In this document: piece after piece, positions 36,022 through 51,100 of the stretch
Layout: each line of letters starts with the position of its first letter
Position numbering within the stretch: position 1 is the stretch's first letter
From: UBA1756 sp045130235
GTDB taxonomy: Bacteria > Bacteroidota > Bacteroidia > Bacteroidales > WCHB1-69
Assembly: GCA_045130235.1 (NCBI GenBank)
Contig: JBGUPJ010000026.1
Coordinates: forward strand, 15,186 to 79,185
Direction of reading: 5' to 3'
Length of the DNA: 64,000 bases
Made by a program: the position numbers and the translations under genes
Notes under the pieces: model-generated
Told to the model about the DNA's origin: nothing
What the model saw: only the letters and a program-made list of their open reading frames with translations
Databases searched by the model: none

Positions 36022-36050
36022 ATCCTTAAATTTGGTTATTCTTTTCCACC

Positions 36051-36060
36051 TGCAAAAATA
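36051..36060 (-). promoter_or_regulatory. Putative Bacteroidota -7 box for the TonB receptor operon
   Basis: On the - strand this reads TATTTTTGCA, matching TAnnTTTG, and ends 29 bases upstream of the receptor ATG. It is the only good promoter-like box found on the - strand between 28669 and 36178. Confidence 0.6.
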
Positions 36061-36113
36061 CATCAAATTATTGAATCCTTTTCATTTTTTCTTATGCTTT
36101 CATCATAAAAATG

Positions 36114-36155
36114 AAAGAAAAAAAGGCGGCAGGAATCATTCATCCCGCCGCCTTT
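36114..36155 (-). terminator. Rho-independent terminator of the 24.6-kb giant gene
   Basis: A 9-bp inverted repeat AAAGGCGGC (36122-36130) / GCCGCCTTT (36147-36155) encloses a 16-base loop. Read on the - strand the stem is followed by a run of T residues, and it begins 23 bases after the giant gene's TAA. Confidence 0.88.
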
Positions 36156-36177
36156 GAAAAGGCATATTCAGTTCCGC

Positions 36178-39100
36178 TTACTTGGTCACCACAAGTTTCT
36201 TGGTGACCACAGTATCGTTGTTGCGGAGGTTCACAAAGTAAACACCTGCAGACCAGCCAGAGACGTTCACCTCGATGGTGCCGTTGTGCGTGCCGTCGAG
36301 GGCGTACACTACCTTGCCATTCATATCCGTCACCGTCAGCTGAGCATCAGCCACTGCGCATTGTACGTGGACAATGTCGCGAGCCGGGTTCGGATAGAGG
36401 TCGAACTGGCTGTCAACATCGTTGTCGGCAATGCCCGTTTGACCCTCGGGTGCGCCGTTGCTAACGGTGCTGACGTGGTAGTTAACCGTAGCGGTTGAGA
36501 GAACCGTATTGGTGGACACGGCATCCTGACCGCCAGCATTCTGAACATTGTTGTAGGTGATACCCACATCATTACCATTCCGCATCTCCACCAAGGTAAA
36601 CACCATCTGGTACTCACCTGGCTGATACCAAGTAGCGTCAATATGGCTATTGGTAGTCTCCATGAAGTGGAGGTAGAAATAGTTGTAATTGAACATGTTC
36701 ATCAGGTTGAAGGTGTTCTCGATGATATTGCCACTCCCCTGCTCGATGGCAGCTCCAACGTAGTTGTTCAGCACCGGGAAGTAGGTGGAGAAATGGATGT
36801 CACCCACATTGGTTACCGTGGACAGCGGTTCACCGTCTTTGAATACCACATAGTTGACAGCCAACATAGCATCAGGATCGTAGCCGTTGCCAGTGTAGGT
36901 CATCGTCACCGTAGAGGTAGCGGACTGCACATCGGCTGTAGCGGCATTGTCCACCAACAGCGTCGGCAACGTACCTTCGCCCTGCTGTTCGTCCTCGGAA
37001 CCTTCCACTGTGAAGGTCAGAGAATGGATGGCCAATTGTTCGTCATCAACACTATAGTCACCACCGATGAAGCGAGACTCACCATTGACACTATAGGTCA
37101 AGTAGGAATCTTCGCCTTCCTGACGGCTCATCAACGTAAAGACAATCTCATATTCACCCGGTTCTGTAAAGGTATGGGTAATACGATTATCTCTACCATT
37201 CAAGAAGTGGAAGTAGAAGTAATCGAAATAGTTGACACCAATTCTGAAGGTGTTGGCCGGGATATAACCCTCGGTAGCGTAAACCACATCACCCACATAG
37301 CTGTTCAACCATTCAGTACCGATATACAACTCACCGCCACAATCTGCTTCGATGTTGTTCACCAAGTTACCATCCTTATACACCGAGTAAGCAATAGCCA
37401 CCTTAGTGTTCAGAGGAGTAGTATTGGCAAAGGCCGTAAGGCTGAACTCGTTGTCGCCAACCTGTTCGGAAACCATGAACGAATTGCCGCCCATCGTAGG
37501 ATTGAGCCACAGGATCATTGTTACAGTGCTATCGCAGCCAGTAGAGGCAGTCAATTGAACAGACTGTGTACCAGCAGTATCAAAGGTAACACCATTCCAA
37601 ACATACGGCAGCTCCGTCACATCGATGGTTCTTTCAACCTCAATGTTATAAGTCGGATTCACCGACAGATTCAAGAAGTAGTGAATGTCACAACCACCAT
37701 TCTCATCGGTCACATACCAGTCATATTCGTCGACAGTTGCCTGAGTGAATTCTGTACCGTCGGGTGCCACGTAAGTCACACCTTCACAGATAGTGGTGTC
37801 GATATGGACCTCCGGATTATCTATCACTACGATAGACACAGTGGGAGTGAACACACAAGCACCAGCATACACTTCAACGGCAAGGTCGGATTCGAAGTCA
37901 GCCATGGTAAGCTCCAATCTGTCATCGGTGGACGACACTTCGTTGTTGATGTACCACTTAATGCTATCCACATTGGCCTGGTTGTCGTTAGTGTAAGCCA
38001 GCATCAGGGCACCAGTTTCTGCGTTGGCACAGATTTCTGTACCCAGAACTTCCATCACCGGCATCGGGTCGAAGACGATGGTCACGCGGCGGATGCTGTC
38101 GCAGCCGTTCGCCACCTGCTGGTACAACACGTTCACCGTGGTGTCACCATCCACTGCGAACTCTTGACCATTTTCAGCATAGAGGTACGGCAGGAGGCTG
38201 GTGCAACGATGGATGGTTGTATCGGCATACACCTTCGGCAACACGTGCAGCGTCAAACGAGTAACACTATCGCAAGCATACTCAGTCTCATCGTAGTTGT
38301 ACACCACGATATCGCCATACACCTGCGTCTGGTACATGTCACGCAATGTAAGGATAGAGTCAGCACTCAAAGCGAAGCCGTAGCCCTGATAAGGTTGACC
38401 TTCGCAAACCACGTCTTCAACCTCAGCATAACCGAAGTCTGCGTTATAGACCGGGTTGATGGTCAGGGTGAGATGTGCATAATACATACCGCAGGTGGTC
38501 TGACCCGTCGGCACAGTAGTTTCATACGTACCAGCTTCTGCCGTCTCGTCTGCACTCACATTGAAGATTTCATCCACGTAAGGCTCACCTTGGCAAACCG
38601 AGGCCTCATACTCAGTGGTATGACCCATCGGAACTGCGGTCAGCTCAATAGAGTCGGTAGCCGAGCAGGTGACACTTACCTGAGGATCAATGATAGGTGT
38701 TTGTTGATCATCAGATACCACAGGGGTAATATTGTAATCAATTTCACCCATGAGATAAATGGTCATGTTTTCATTCACCTCCACACTGACCCGGTTCGGG
38801 TCATTACCCGGAACGAGCGTACTCGGGGTCCAATAATAACGATCAGCATTTCCAACAGCTGTCAAGTCAATACTAATGCCCTCGCATACGCTTGTTGCCG
38901 GAGCTTGAATCGACACCTGGGGCAGCGGCAACACGTAGATGGTCAACGTAACGATGCTGTCGCAACCAGTCTCTGTCTGTTCGTTGAGTGTGAACACGGC
39001 AGTATTCGTACCACGAGCCACCTGAGCGATGGTGTCGGCCGTGAGGCTGAAGTTATGATCCTCATACGGAGCATTCTGGCAGATGTATGCCGTATCGAAC

Positions 39101-42100
39101 AGCTCGTATGCCTGGTTCACCGTCAGCGAGAAGGTAACAACCGTGTCGGATACCAAGTACGGGTCGGAGAATTCAATCTCTTGCGGTTGATCGGTAGAAG
39201 CCGTGAACTCATGTCCATGATAAACGAACGGAACTTCGTTCGAACAGATAGCTGTATCGAGCGTCATGAAGACTGTATCGATATTGTAGTGCATCACCAA
39301 AGAGTCGACGGCAAGTACACCAGAGAGAACCGTGGAGCCACCACCACCCACAAGCTGCGGGTCGTTCTGGCCGAAGGTCAGAGCATAATCCTCACCTCCC
39401 TCACGGCCACGCAAATAGAACTTGATCTTGTATTCGCCGGGCAGATCCCAACGAGCAGTCACATGGTTGGTGGTGTAATTGAGGAAGTTGAGATACCAAT
39501 AAGTGTATTGGTAGTAAATCACACGGAAGGTGTTGGTCGGAATGCTACCCGTACCGGTGTACAATTCTCTACCAATGGTCTGGTGAATGTCGGCATAATC
39601 GGTGCTGAAATAGACGTAACCATAGTCAGCCACATTTTCGATGATTTCACCGTTGCGGGTGATTTCATAGTCGATAGCGACTTTCATGTTGTCAAGGCCG
39701 CCACTGGTGACATCCATATCAAATTGACCCGTCACACCCAGATCCGAAGGAATGGTGATGGTGTCGAAGATGAAGCCTGTAGTGCCCTCATTCAACTCAA
39801 GATGGATGATGCTATCGCAACCATTTTCATTCTGATAAACAATATCATACGAGCCACCGGCATCATATACATGTTCATCATCGAATGCGTAAGGCAGCTG
39901 CATCGGAGCCACTGTGACGTAGATGGTCGTATCGTACGGATTGTTCACCGTCAGATGCAGGTTGTAAGTAGCCACACAGTCGCCGTATGTGCCGTAAGCG
40001 GTGTAATCACCGGACACATTGTAGGTTTCCCCATCAACGGTCCAGTCAAATGCGCCGCATGACATCACGGTGGTGTCGATGACCACACCCTCGCCATGAC
40101 GCAGATGCAACGTGGTAATCAAGCTGTCGCAACCCGAAGCGTAACGCACGGTGTCGTGATAATCGCCCAATCTGGTGTAGGTTACACCATTCCATACGTA
40201 ACTGTCGCATTCGTCACTCAAGCTTACGGTGAACTCATTGTAATGAACCGCGTTGACCGTCACATTGTACGGATACATCTGGTAGTTACCCTCATTACCA
40301 GCGAAAGCTTCGTAATAGCCAGCGCCCGTCACTTCAACGCCATAGACATAGAACGGAAGGTCGCCTTCGCAAACCACCGTATCAACAACCGACATGGTGT
40401 CAACTGCACCAACATGGAAGTAGATGTATGAGGTATCGGCATAGACTCTACCATTCGAATAGGAGCCAGCACCACCCATCACCTGCTGGTTGTCGTCAGT
40501 ATAAGCATAATCCATACCGCCATCCTTGCCGATCACCACCAACTCAAGTTTGTACTCACCCGGCTGATTCCAGAGGGCAGTCACTGAGTTATTGAGTAAG
40601 CAGAAATAGTCGGCATAGAAGTAGTTGTAATCGTAGTTGTAGAGTGAGAAGGTATTGCCCGGGAGCTCGCCCGTACCAATTCTCACCTCACTACCGAATT
40701 CACGATCCGCCTCAGGCATGTAGGTGGACATGCTCACAGTACCATAATCGCTCATGATGTCAATCAGCGTGTCATCCTTATACAGGTTGAATGCCACTGC
40801 CATCTTCGCACCCGGGAAGTCGCAATCCTTACGGACATTGAAGGCTGCCGTAGCCGTCTGGTTCACAGGCATCACCACATCGGTAACCGGAATATCCAGA
40901 TAAGGCTCATTAGAGATGGTCAGTTCAAGACTGTAAACGATGCTGTCGCAAATGTGATCATCAATATCGCTTCTGTCATTGACACAAGGCACGATGTAGG
41001 TCCGATAGATGACCGTGTCGGCCATGCTCTCATTAATCAAGCTCTCACCTGAAACAGGCCATACATAAGGCTCAACAGGATGGTTGCAATAATGGATTCT
41101 GGTAGCACGATCAATCGGATAAGTCACATCCAAATTGAGATAAACGACGCTGTCGCAACCACTAGTTGTCACATATTCATAGGTATAGAATCCTGACTGT
41201 GTGCATACAATGTCCGGATGTCCCACCGGGTCGAACACGTAGTTAAGGTCGGAAGCACAGATATGGATGCTGGTATCCTTCGAGATGAGGTTCAGATGGA
41301 ATGAGGAGACAGCCGTGGCCTGACAACCGTGAGTCGGTTCGGTAGCGGTCACCGTGTAGGTCCAATCACCCGGGTCTGCCGGGCTGATGGTCACCTGGGC
41401 ACCAGTGGTCGCATTCAAGCCATCACCCTCCCAACTGAAGGAAGCGTCTGCATAGTCGCTCTGTGCAGTGATGGTGTAAGTAGGACCGAAGCAAGCCGTG
41501 TCGTATTCCGGAGTCACCACGAGGTGGTGTGACCGATAGACGGCAATCTGAACTGCGTTGCTGAATGCCACGCCGCAAGCGTTGGTGTCGGCATAACGCA
41601 GCCACTGGCCGTTCCAAAGATCGGCATCAATACCATCGGCCACATCCACAGAGATGAGCGTATTGTCGGAGAGCAGAGCGCTGTCAGCACTCAAGTACCA
41701 GCCCGTACCCAGCGACTGGATGTCGCCAGTAGCTATCACCTCAGGAGCAACGAGGTCGAAATCGTCGCCTGAGCAGTAGGTGTTGCCAGTGGAGAGCAAT
41801 TCACCCAGCGTCGGGATGTCGTTCACCACCAGCTCAACAAAATTGGTATGCATAGAGCCGCATTCGTTGCCAATGTAGTAACGCACGTAGGTATGGTTCA
41901 TACCATAGTCAATGATCGTATCGGACGGGAAATGAGTGTAGAACTCAGAACCGTAAGTTCTGGTGTACTCCCATCCTTGTACGATATTTCCTCCAAATTC
42001 ATGGGTAACCGGCGGCAGCACTGCCAACGGCTGACCAGCGCAGACCGCACCATTAAGAGCGGTAATATTCTCAGCATACGGAGGCTGCCAGAATACCAGC

Positions 42101-45100
42101 GTCATGGTGTCGGAAGTCACAGTACCGCAGCTATTGGTAACCGAGTACCATGCCTTCACGTCGCTGCCATAGCTAAACTCGCGTCCCGGATTGAACTCAA
42201 CCTCTTCATTGTCGATCATCAGATGCCACGTTGCCAACACTTCAGCATCGCTATTATTGTGGAGATCAACAGTCGGAACGTACTCATCCCAATTGAAGGT
42301 GGTCGGCGAGCACATCGGAGCCGGCTGTGTCAAAGCGGCAATCACTGGCAAGCTGTCAACCGCAATCTGTACAGCGTTGCTGTAGCCAGTAGCGCAACGG
42401 GTAGTGACATAGTAGCGCACCCACCATCCATCGTAGCTTTCGCTGATCGCTAATGAGTCGGTGAACTCTACGAAATTCTCACCATCCTCTGAACACTGCC
42501 AGCCTCTTGCATCCACTGCAACACCGAGTTGTTCAAGGTCGGTGGAGAAGCTCGGAGCACTGATGTTCAACGCATTAGGTGCACAAATCGGATCGGAAGT
42601 GGCGATTTGAGCAATCTCAGCAGGATTCAATACGTAGATGGTCTTGGCGACACACTCGGTAGCACCGCAGACTTCAGATTCGAATCTTACGTAGTAGGTG
42701 GTAGTGGTATCGGGAGACACCGTCACCACGCTGTAAGTACTCTCCCGACCATGACTGAACACAGTACCGTCGCAGCGTCCAGCAGTCCACACATATTCTG
42801 CATCATCGCCCTGTGAACCGCCCACAGCAGTGAGCTGTACTGATTGTCCGGCGCAGATGATGGAATCTGCAGCCTGAATGACCATATTGTCAACAGAAGG
42901 AGCTGACACAACTTCCAATTCAACTGGATAGAAGTCATCGGACACACAACCGAACTGAACCTCACCGGTGAGAGTATAGTGGATGTCACCGATGAAATGG
43001 TAGTCACCATGCTGTGAGGAGAATTCTGCCACGCCGGAAGGTGTACCATAGTTGGCATGGATGTTCATAGCGCTGGTGCTGTACTCGTTGAGCACATCAC
43101 CGAAGTGAATACCTGCTGTATTGTTGCCGGCAATGCCGTAAGGTCTGTAGTACATATCGTTGCCATTGACCACATAGAAGGCGAAGGTTTCACCAGAAGC
43201 CACATTGACAGGAACATCCAACGGGATGTTGCAGATAGAGCCCGCTGTCTGATAAATTTCCCCACTGTATGCGGTATTCCAGCCCTGGCTGCTAGTGGAA
43301 GTAGCCGCACAACTGCCACGACGGTAATAGACCTTCGTTTGTGCGGAACCTGAATAACCAGGATAGAAGGAGATGGAATCGATGGTCAAGTTAGCGTTGG
43401 CCGTCACATCCACAAACACACCCTTACCGATATTGTCGCGGTCGCTACCATTACCCATCACCGGTTCAGTGGTATGCAGTGAGTAGGAGCCTGACATGGA
43501 GATCAGGTCAGTGGCAGCGTATGCATAATAATAGTGGTAGCCTGCCGAACCATACTGGTCAGGAGTAACCTGCAACGCCTCGCCACTAACGCTGGCACCC
43601 ACATATTCATTCTCTTCATCAAACCAGAGCACCATCGGTTCTTCACCTTCAGCATCATCTAAAGAGGGAGTAGTATAAGCGACAAGCTGAATATTATTTC
43701 CATCACAAATCGCCTCAACATCCACTTCCACATCGTCTTCGGCGGCTGCGTATGCCCATTCCGGTCCATCAATCGGAGTAGTATGGATATGAACTGCAGC
43801 GGGCTGAGATTCGCAGAGGTAGATTTCGGGGAAGTAGTAATGAATCAACACATAACCATTGCGGGTATCCACCGGCTTAGCGGGACGAGCCACCTCGTTT
43901 CCAGCGGTGGTATATGCATTGATAAGATAATAGGCAGAACCCACAGTATAGCTTGCCGGAGTATAGTCGCTGGAAGCGTTGTTCCACACGAAGCCGCTAC
44001 CGCCGCCACCGCCGCCGTTGATGTTCTCACCAGCGCCGGAAGCACCGCCGTACCAGCCGCCGCCACCGCCGCCACCATACGTGGAGACCGCGGTATTGGC
44101 CGTACCGAAGGCACCTATCATGTTGTTCTGACCATCGTTGTGACCTGCGGAAGTCTGGCTACCGCCATTTCCACCAGCCACTGTAGCCTGTCCAGTGGTA
44201 CCACTTTCGCCCTGACCGCCAGACAAACCGCCGCCGTAACCGCCGGCCACCTGTCTGTTGGCGTTCATGAAACCGCTACCGCCACCGCCACCAGCCACAA
44301 TCAAACGGCTGTTGTAGTGCTCGGCGCTGTTCACTGCGGCCTGTGCGAAGGAGACGTCGGATGCACCGCCGCCGCCACCGCCGACACCTGTCGCTGCCGA
44401 CTGACCACCATTGAAACCGCCATTGTTACCATCGCCATGGCCGCCCACATAGACGTAAAGGGCATCCAACCCTTCAAGGTTGTTGAGCGTACCGACAGAA
44501 TAGCCGCCATTACCGCCCAAGGAGTCACCGTAGGTCTCATTCATGTTACCACCATCGGCACCCCAAACCTCCATAGTAAGGCGAGTAGCGTTGGCCGGGA
44601 TTTCAAACACCTGGACATCGTTATTATAAGCAAATCCTTGCGAGCCCTCCTGCGAAGCAGCAAGCAGACCACGATATGCTTTCACGTAGTAAACGGTATC
44701 ATTAGAGATGTTGCTGGAACCGTTGAGTTCGAAAGTAACACCGCGATTCACTTCCTGAGTACAGTTGGCATCAGCGTACCAGATGTAAGTGTAGGAGGAG
44801 TTAGCGTTGGCAACAGTGAGCATAGCGGGAGTACCGCAGAGGATAGTCTGATCTTGCACTGTCGGAGTGGGCAGCGGTTCGATAGAGACATTTACTGCGG
44901 TAGGTTGAGTAAGACAGAGGGTATCGAACACCGGACGGACATAAGAGATGATGGCGATACCGTCGCCAGAACGACCCATGGTATAACCACCTGTCGGGCT
45001 GGGCATACGGGAATCACCCGCGATAGTAGCCGTATGGGTAAGTTGGGATGAGCAGTAACCACTACCGCCACCGCCGGCACCTGATTCGGGATTACCCGCT

Positions 45101-48100
45101 GCGCCGCCGCCGCCGCCGTGGTAGCCACCGCCACCACCAGCACCGCCGGAGTAGCCATTACCGCCGTTACCGCCGACACCGCCATTGACATTGGTAGTAC
45201 CGGCCATACCGTTAGCGTACGAAGCATCGGTACCGGCTGCACCGGAGGTAGATGCTGTAGCGCCCTTACCATTACGACCTGAGATATAGGTGTAACCGTC
45301 TGTACCGGCTGCACCGCCACCGTAACCACCCGTCATAGAGGCGGATGTAGAGTGGTATGCGGCACCGCCGCCACCACCGGCTACGAGGATACGGTCGGAA
45401 ATATTGTTACTGCCGAAGCGTACGTCGGTAGCACCGCCACCGCCTGCGCCCGGATAGTAGCTTGCACTTGAAGTAGTAGCGGCACCACCGTTACCACCGC
45501 CGTTGAAACCGCCGGGGATGGCCACGTTGGTAACACCGCTGGTGCCGTTGCCGCCCTGGCCGCCCACGTTGAAGTAGAGCACATCGCCCTCATCCACCGC
45601 CAGCGTACCAGCAGCATAACCGCCCTTACCACCATACTGGGTAATAGACTGGTTGGAACCATAATAGACATTACCGCCCTGAGCGCCCCACAGCTGCAGC
45701 GTAACCTCGCTGACTGCCGGCGGCACCATGAACTCGAAGGAAGAACCGGTGTACGGGACGACTGAATCCATCATCACCGTGCCGGGCACCTGGTTGAGAC
45801 CATAGGAACGGATATAATAAGTAGTGTTGCTGCCCACCTCGGGGATGGTCCAGCTGGTACCCTGGTGTACGAGCTGCGTACACGCTGCATCGGCGTACCA
45901 GTCGTAGTAGAGACCCGGAACCGCATTGGAGATGGTAAGCGTAGCCGGAGCGCCGCAACCCACCGTCACGTCTTCTATCTGAACCGGTTCGGGTTCAGTA
46001 GTGGTGATGGTGATAGAGGCGTTAGCGGAGATACAGTTGCTGGTAGCCGTGCCAAGCGGAGTGATACGGGCGAAGCCGTCGCCGGCATGGCCAATCTCGG
46101 AAGTTCCATCAGGAGCGATGAAGGACTCGTTACCAGCGATGGTCTGGGCATCGGTCAAATAATAAGAACTGTTGAGCAGACAACCTGAAGGATAGCTGGA
46201 TGCAGTTGAAGAGGTATAAACATAGCCGCTACCGCCGCCAGCGCCAGTTGAATTATCACCCTGGCCGCCGCCGTACCAGCCGCCGCCGCCGCCGCCAGCA
46301 AGATTCTGTCCATTTGAGCCTTGGCCCACACCGAACTGATATCCGGAGGTTTGTCCACCGCCAATACCAGCGACACGTGTATCATACTGAGTTGCAGCAG
46401 CAGGCTGTACACCATTCACGCCACCACCTTCTCCGCCGATGGAGCAATTACCGCCACCGCCGCCACCACCGGCAACGATGACACGGTTGTACAGTGAGTT
46501 GCCAGCTACACGGATATCGGTAGCACCGCCACCCGTACCAGCAGGGTAAGAAGTATTACCTTGTACACCACCGCCATTCCAACCTGCAGCGGTAGCCGTA
46601 CCACTCGTACCCTGTTGACCCACATACACATACAGTTGATCACCAGAATTAACATTCAATGTACCAACAGAATAACCGCCATGTCCACCAGTATATGCTA
46701 AACCAGTAGCTGACCAATCGGAACCGTCGCCACCCTGAGCGCCCCAAACTTCGAGACGCACTTGCGTAATACCATCGGGAACAGTATAAGTTTGTGCTGC
46801 GCCCGTGTAGGAGAAGTCTTGTGCACCAACAACAACATTCTGCGGGATGCTGCGCACGTAGTAGGTGACTTCACCGCCCACTACCGGCGAATACTGAGTG
46901 CCGGTATGGAGGATGGTGCCAAAGTCGGGATCCGTGCTCCACTGATAGAGCAGTTCTTCATTGGGATTCTGAACCGTCATCGTAGTGGCAGTACCGCACA
47001 CCACCTGTGTGTTGGAAGCCGTAACTTCGGGCGCCGTAGGATCGAGCTTGGTAATGGCAACCGGAGTAACCAATGAAGCGCAACCTTCTGACACAAACAC
47101 ATCAACAGTGAGGCGAGCGTAACCGTTGCCCTGATGTCCGGTTTCAGTACCGCCGCCAGGTGCTGGGAAGGAAGTACTGCCAGCAATTGTCTGTGCATCG
47201 GTAAGATAATAAGATGCCGGAACATTATAACCTGCAGGGACATAAGAGGCTGTAGCGGCTGTCCACACGTAGCCAGAACCACCAGCACCGCCATTACAGT
47301 CACTCGACGAGTTACTAGTAGGTATAGTTTGTGATCCGCCAATCGTACCACCGCCGTACCAGCCACCGCCGCCGGCGCCACCGTCATTCGGGGAGCTAGC
47401 ACCAATGCCAAATACTCCACCTGTTCCAGCAGAAGTCTGCGTTGAAGCGGGCACACTACTATAGTTATTCTCACCGCCATTGACGCCACCACCATATCCG
47501 CCTTGATCGCCAGAATCTTCGCCGCCACCGCCGCCACCGCCAGCAACAATAATTCTGTCGTACAGCGTGTTACCATTCAATCTAATATCAGTGGCACCGC
47601 CGCCACCGCCGGCAGGTTCACCACTACTACTTCCGTAAGTAGAACCACCGCCGTTCCAGCCACCTTGAGCGAGAGAGGCATCAGAATATCCACCTTGACC
47701 ACCCACATAAACATTGAGGGTTTCTCCACCAACGTTATTCAATGTACCCTCTGAGTATCCACCGAGTCCACCGAAACCAGCACTGGTATTACCACTGAGG
47801 CGTTGTCCACCACCTTCAGCGCCCCAAACCTGGAGTTGAACTCGGATAGCGCCCTCGGGAATAACATAAGTTTGAGCACTGCCAGTATATGCGAAATTCA
47901 CTATTTCGGAATACTCCACAGCAGACATGGCACGTACATAGTAAGTAACATTCTCAGTGACATTATCTACACTGAAGGTTTCACCCGTATGTACCAGTTG
48001 TGTGCAGTTCTCATCGGCATACCATCTATAAATCACATTGTTGCCAGTGAATCCAGAAGCGGTAAGGGTGGTACCTGTACCACATTCCACCTGGGTAACA

Positions 48101-51100
48101 CCCGAAACAGCGAGGCTAACAGCAGGAGTCTGGTGAATGATATAACTGCCTGCAGAGGGTTCCCAGTTGCCGGTACAGCCATTGAGATATTCGCGAGTAT
48201 AAGTGAAGTCACCACCGTTGTGTTCTGTCATCTCCGATACCGAAACGGTATAAGAGGGCATGTCGGAACCATTGATCACCTGGCCGTTGCAGAGCCAACG
48301 ATAGGCCGTATTGCCACCACTAACACCATCAACTAATGAGCCGATGTTCACAGGAGTGGTCTGCGAAGCACAAATAGTGATTTCATCTGAATGGATCGTA
48401 CCAGCGGTGAAGATAGGCACCTGCACGACGTGAGAACCCGTTGCCGAGCAGCCGGCTTCGGTAGTACCTGTCACTACATAGATGCCTTCACCGAGGGTAA
48501 CAGTAGCACCCGTTGCGCCAGTTGACCACTCATAGGTGCTGGCACCCGATGCGGTCAGCACAGCAGTTTCGTTCGCGCAAATGTACTCAGGTACTGAGGT
48601 CACCGTCACTTCGGGAATCACATGCACATCGTAAGAGAGTACAGCATCGCAGTTGTAACCAGCAGCAGATACTGTCACTGTGTAGGTCTGATCTTCAGTG
48701 GGGTTAACTGTGATGGACGAAGTTTCATCGCCCGTATTCCAAGAGTAAGAGTATGTATCAACTGCATTCACAGATACGGTAGCCACCCATCCATCATAGG
48801 TGACAGAACCGTCTGAACTGAAATATACGGTCAGGCTATTGCCTGAAGAAGTAAAGGTATAGTTAGAATATGAGCCGGAGAATGAGTTCAACTGAGTGGC
48901 ACTGGTAGAAGCACCATCGTAAACATACAAATAATCCCAACCACTTTCAGTATATATGTTACTGAAATTCATTGTCACATGAGCACCTTCAGGAGCTGTG
49001 AACACGTGAGTGATGGAAGATGAGTTGTTATACGTTCCCGAAGGACCACCTTGGTCGTAGAAATTGATGGTACATCCACCTGGGATATTTGTTGTCCCAG
49101 AATTCATCCAGACATCAGCAGGACAAGTCGCGTTGCCGCCCAACGCCACCACCTCGAGGGTAAGTTCGGAACCGTTTTCAAGACATTGAGTCAGATCGGA
49201 TACAGAAAGCTCAACTTCGGGAGCGGCCACGTGGATGGTCACCTCATCGGTAATGGTACAACCCGTGTTGGAGACGCTGACCGTGTAGGTAGTGGTGACA
49301 CCAGGCTGTACATAGTAGTGTCCGTTGCGTTCCTCAACGCCGCTGCTGAACTGGTAGGAGACCACGTCAGCGGAAGCGGTCAAGAAGAGTTCTATCTCCT
49401 CCTGGTTGCAAGACTCAATAGAAGAGGCTGTAAGTGTTACTGACGGAGACTCGTGAGGAGTTACCACCACCTCCACCGCCTCGGTAGAACATGATGAGAC
49501 ATCTGCGGCCTGGAAGACTGTGATACGGGCGAAGCCATTTCCAGCATGACCGGTCTCAGTTCCGCCATTCGGAGCGGGGAACGCCGTATTACCCGCGATA
49601 GTTTGGGCATCAGTCAAATAGTAGGAGCTGTTGAGTTGACAACCACTCGGGTAGTTGGACGCAGTGGATGATGTGTAAACATAGCCAGATCCACCACCAC
49701 CGGCGTGACCAGCACCACCACCGTACCAACCGCCGCCACCGCCGGCGAAACCATTAACTGAACTGACCATGCTTCCTCCTAATCCGAAGCTGCCATTCGT
49801 CACACATCCAGAACTATAATCATTGCCACCGGAGTATCCACCTGCAGTTTGAGTAGCTGCATATCCAAGATAAGACGAGCCCGTGGCAGCTGTTCCGCTA
49901 TTACCGCCACCAACTCCAGGCGTATAGCCAGACGAACGATAGCCGCCGCCACCACCTGCAACAATCACACGGTGATACAAAGTGCTTCCATTTATTCTAA
50001 TATCGGTAGCACCGCCACCACCATAATAAGATTCATATGTCGGATTTCCACCACCGTTATATCCACCACCTGATGTTCCAATTGTACCTTGACCACCAAC
50101 ATACACATTGAGGACATCACCGGTTCCCACATTTAAGGTACCAACAGAGTAGCCTCCCATGCCACCGTTAGTGGCATCGCCACCCTGGGCACCCCAGACT
50201 TCAAGCTGCAACTGGCCAACACTAGCGGGGACGGTATAGGTCTGAACAGCACCTGTATATGAGAAGTCCACAACGGACTGCTGGGTGACAGCACCGCGCA
50301 CGTAATAGGTTGTCGAAGCGTTGACAACAGGGTTGAAGGTAATACCTGTACCCACGATATTATTACCCTCGGGATCGGTACTCCAGACATAGTCATAGCC
50401 GTCAATCGGGTTGGTAACCGTAAGGGTAGCCGGCAGGCCTTCGCAGGCCGACACTGTCACGATCGGGTTTGCAGGATCCACCTTGGTGATATGTACTGGA
50501 ATGGCCTCGGTAGGACAGCTCAACCGGTTGTAACGGGTGATAATAATTTCGGCATAACCATTGCCAGTACGAGTTCCAGACAGAGCACTGGTTTCAGCAA
50601 GCAGAGGACTGAAATAGCCGGAGCCGCCGCCGCCGGGATAGGCGCTGGTGGAGTTACCACCACGGCCGCCACCGCCGCCGTACCAGCCGCCACCGCCGCC
50701 GGCACCACCAGTAATAGTACCCGTACCTAAATAGTTACCGCCACGACCGCCCTGTCCAAAGGAGCCATTTTCAGCGCTATAGGTGTAACCAGAAGTACTA
50801 TAAGAGCCAACACCACCTGCATTAGCAGTACCACCCTGTCCACAATAAGTAGTATTGCTGCCATCACCTCCAGTAAGACCGCCGCCAACACCTGCAGTAT
50901 AGTCAATACCACCACCACCGCCGCCACCGGCCACGATCAGAACATCGCTTTGATAGTTCTCCAACGATGAGAGCACGCCGCTGCGGGTAGCAATATGCGT
51001 AGCACCGCCACCGCCACCACCTTGGTAATAGCTGGATGACGAATAGTTATAATAGCCGCTGTTTCCACCGCCATTATAACCGCCTTCGAACATAACATTG

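Noticed and set aside
36643..40062. Open + strand frame of 1139 codons
   Set aside because: It lies wholly antisense to the 8191-codon gene and its translation has no signal, domain or family resemblance. It is a by-product of that gene's codon use.
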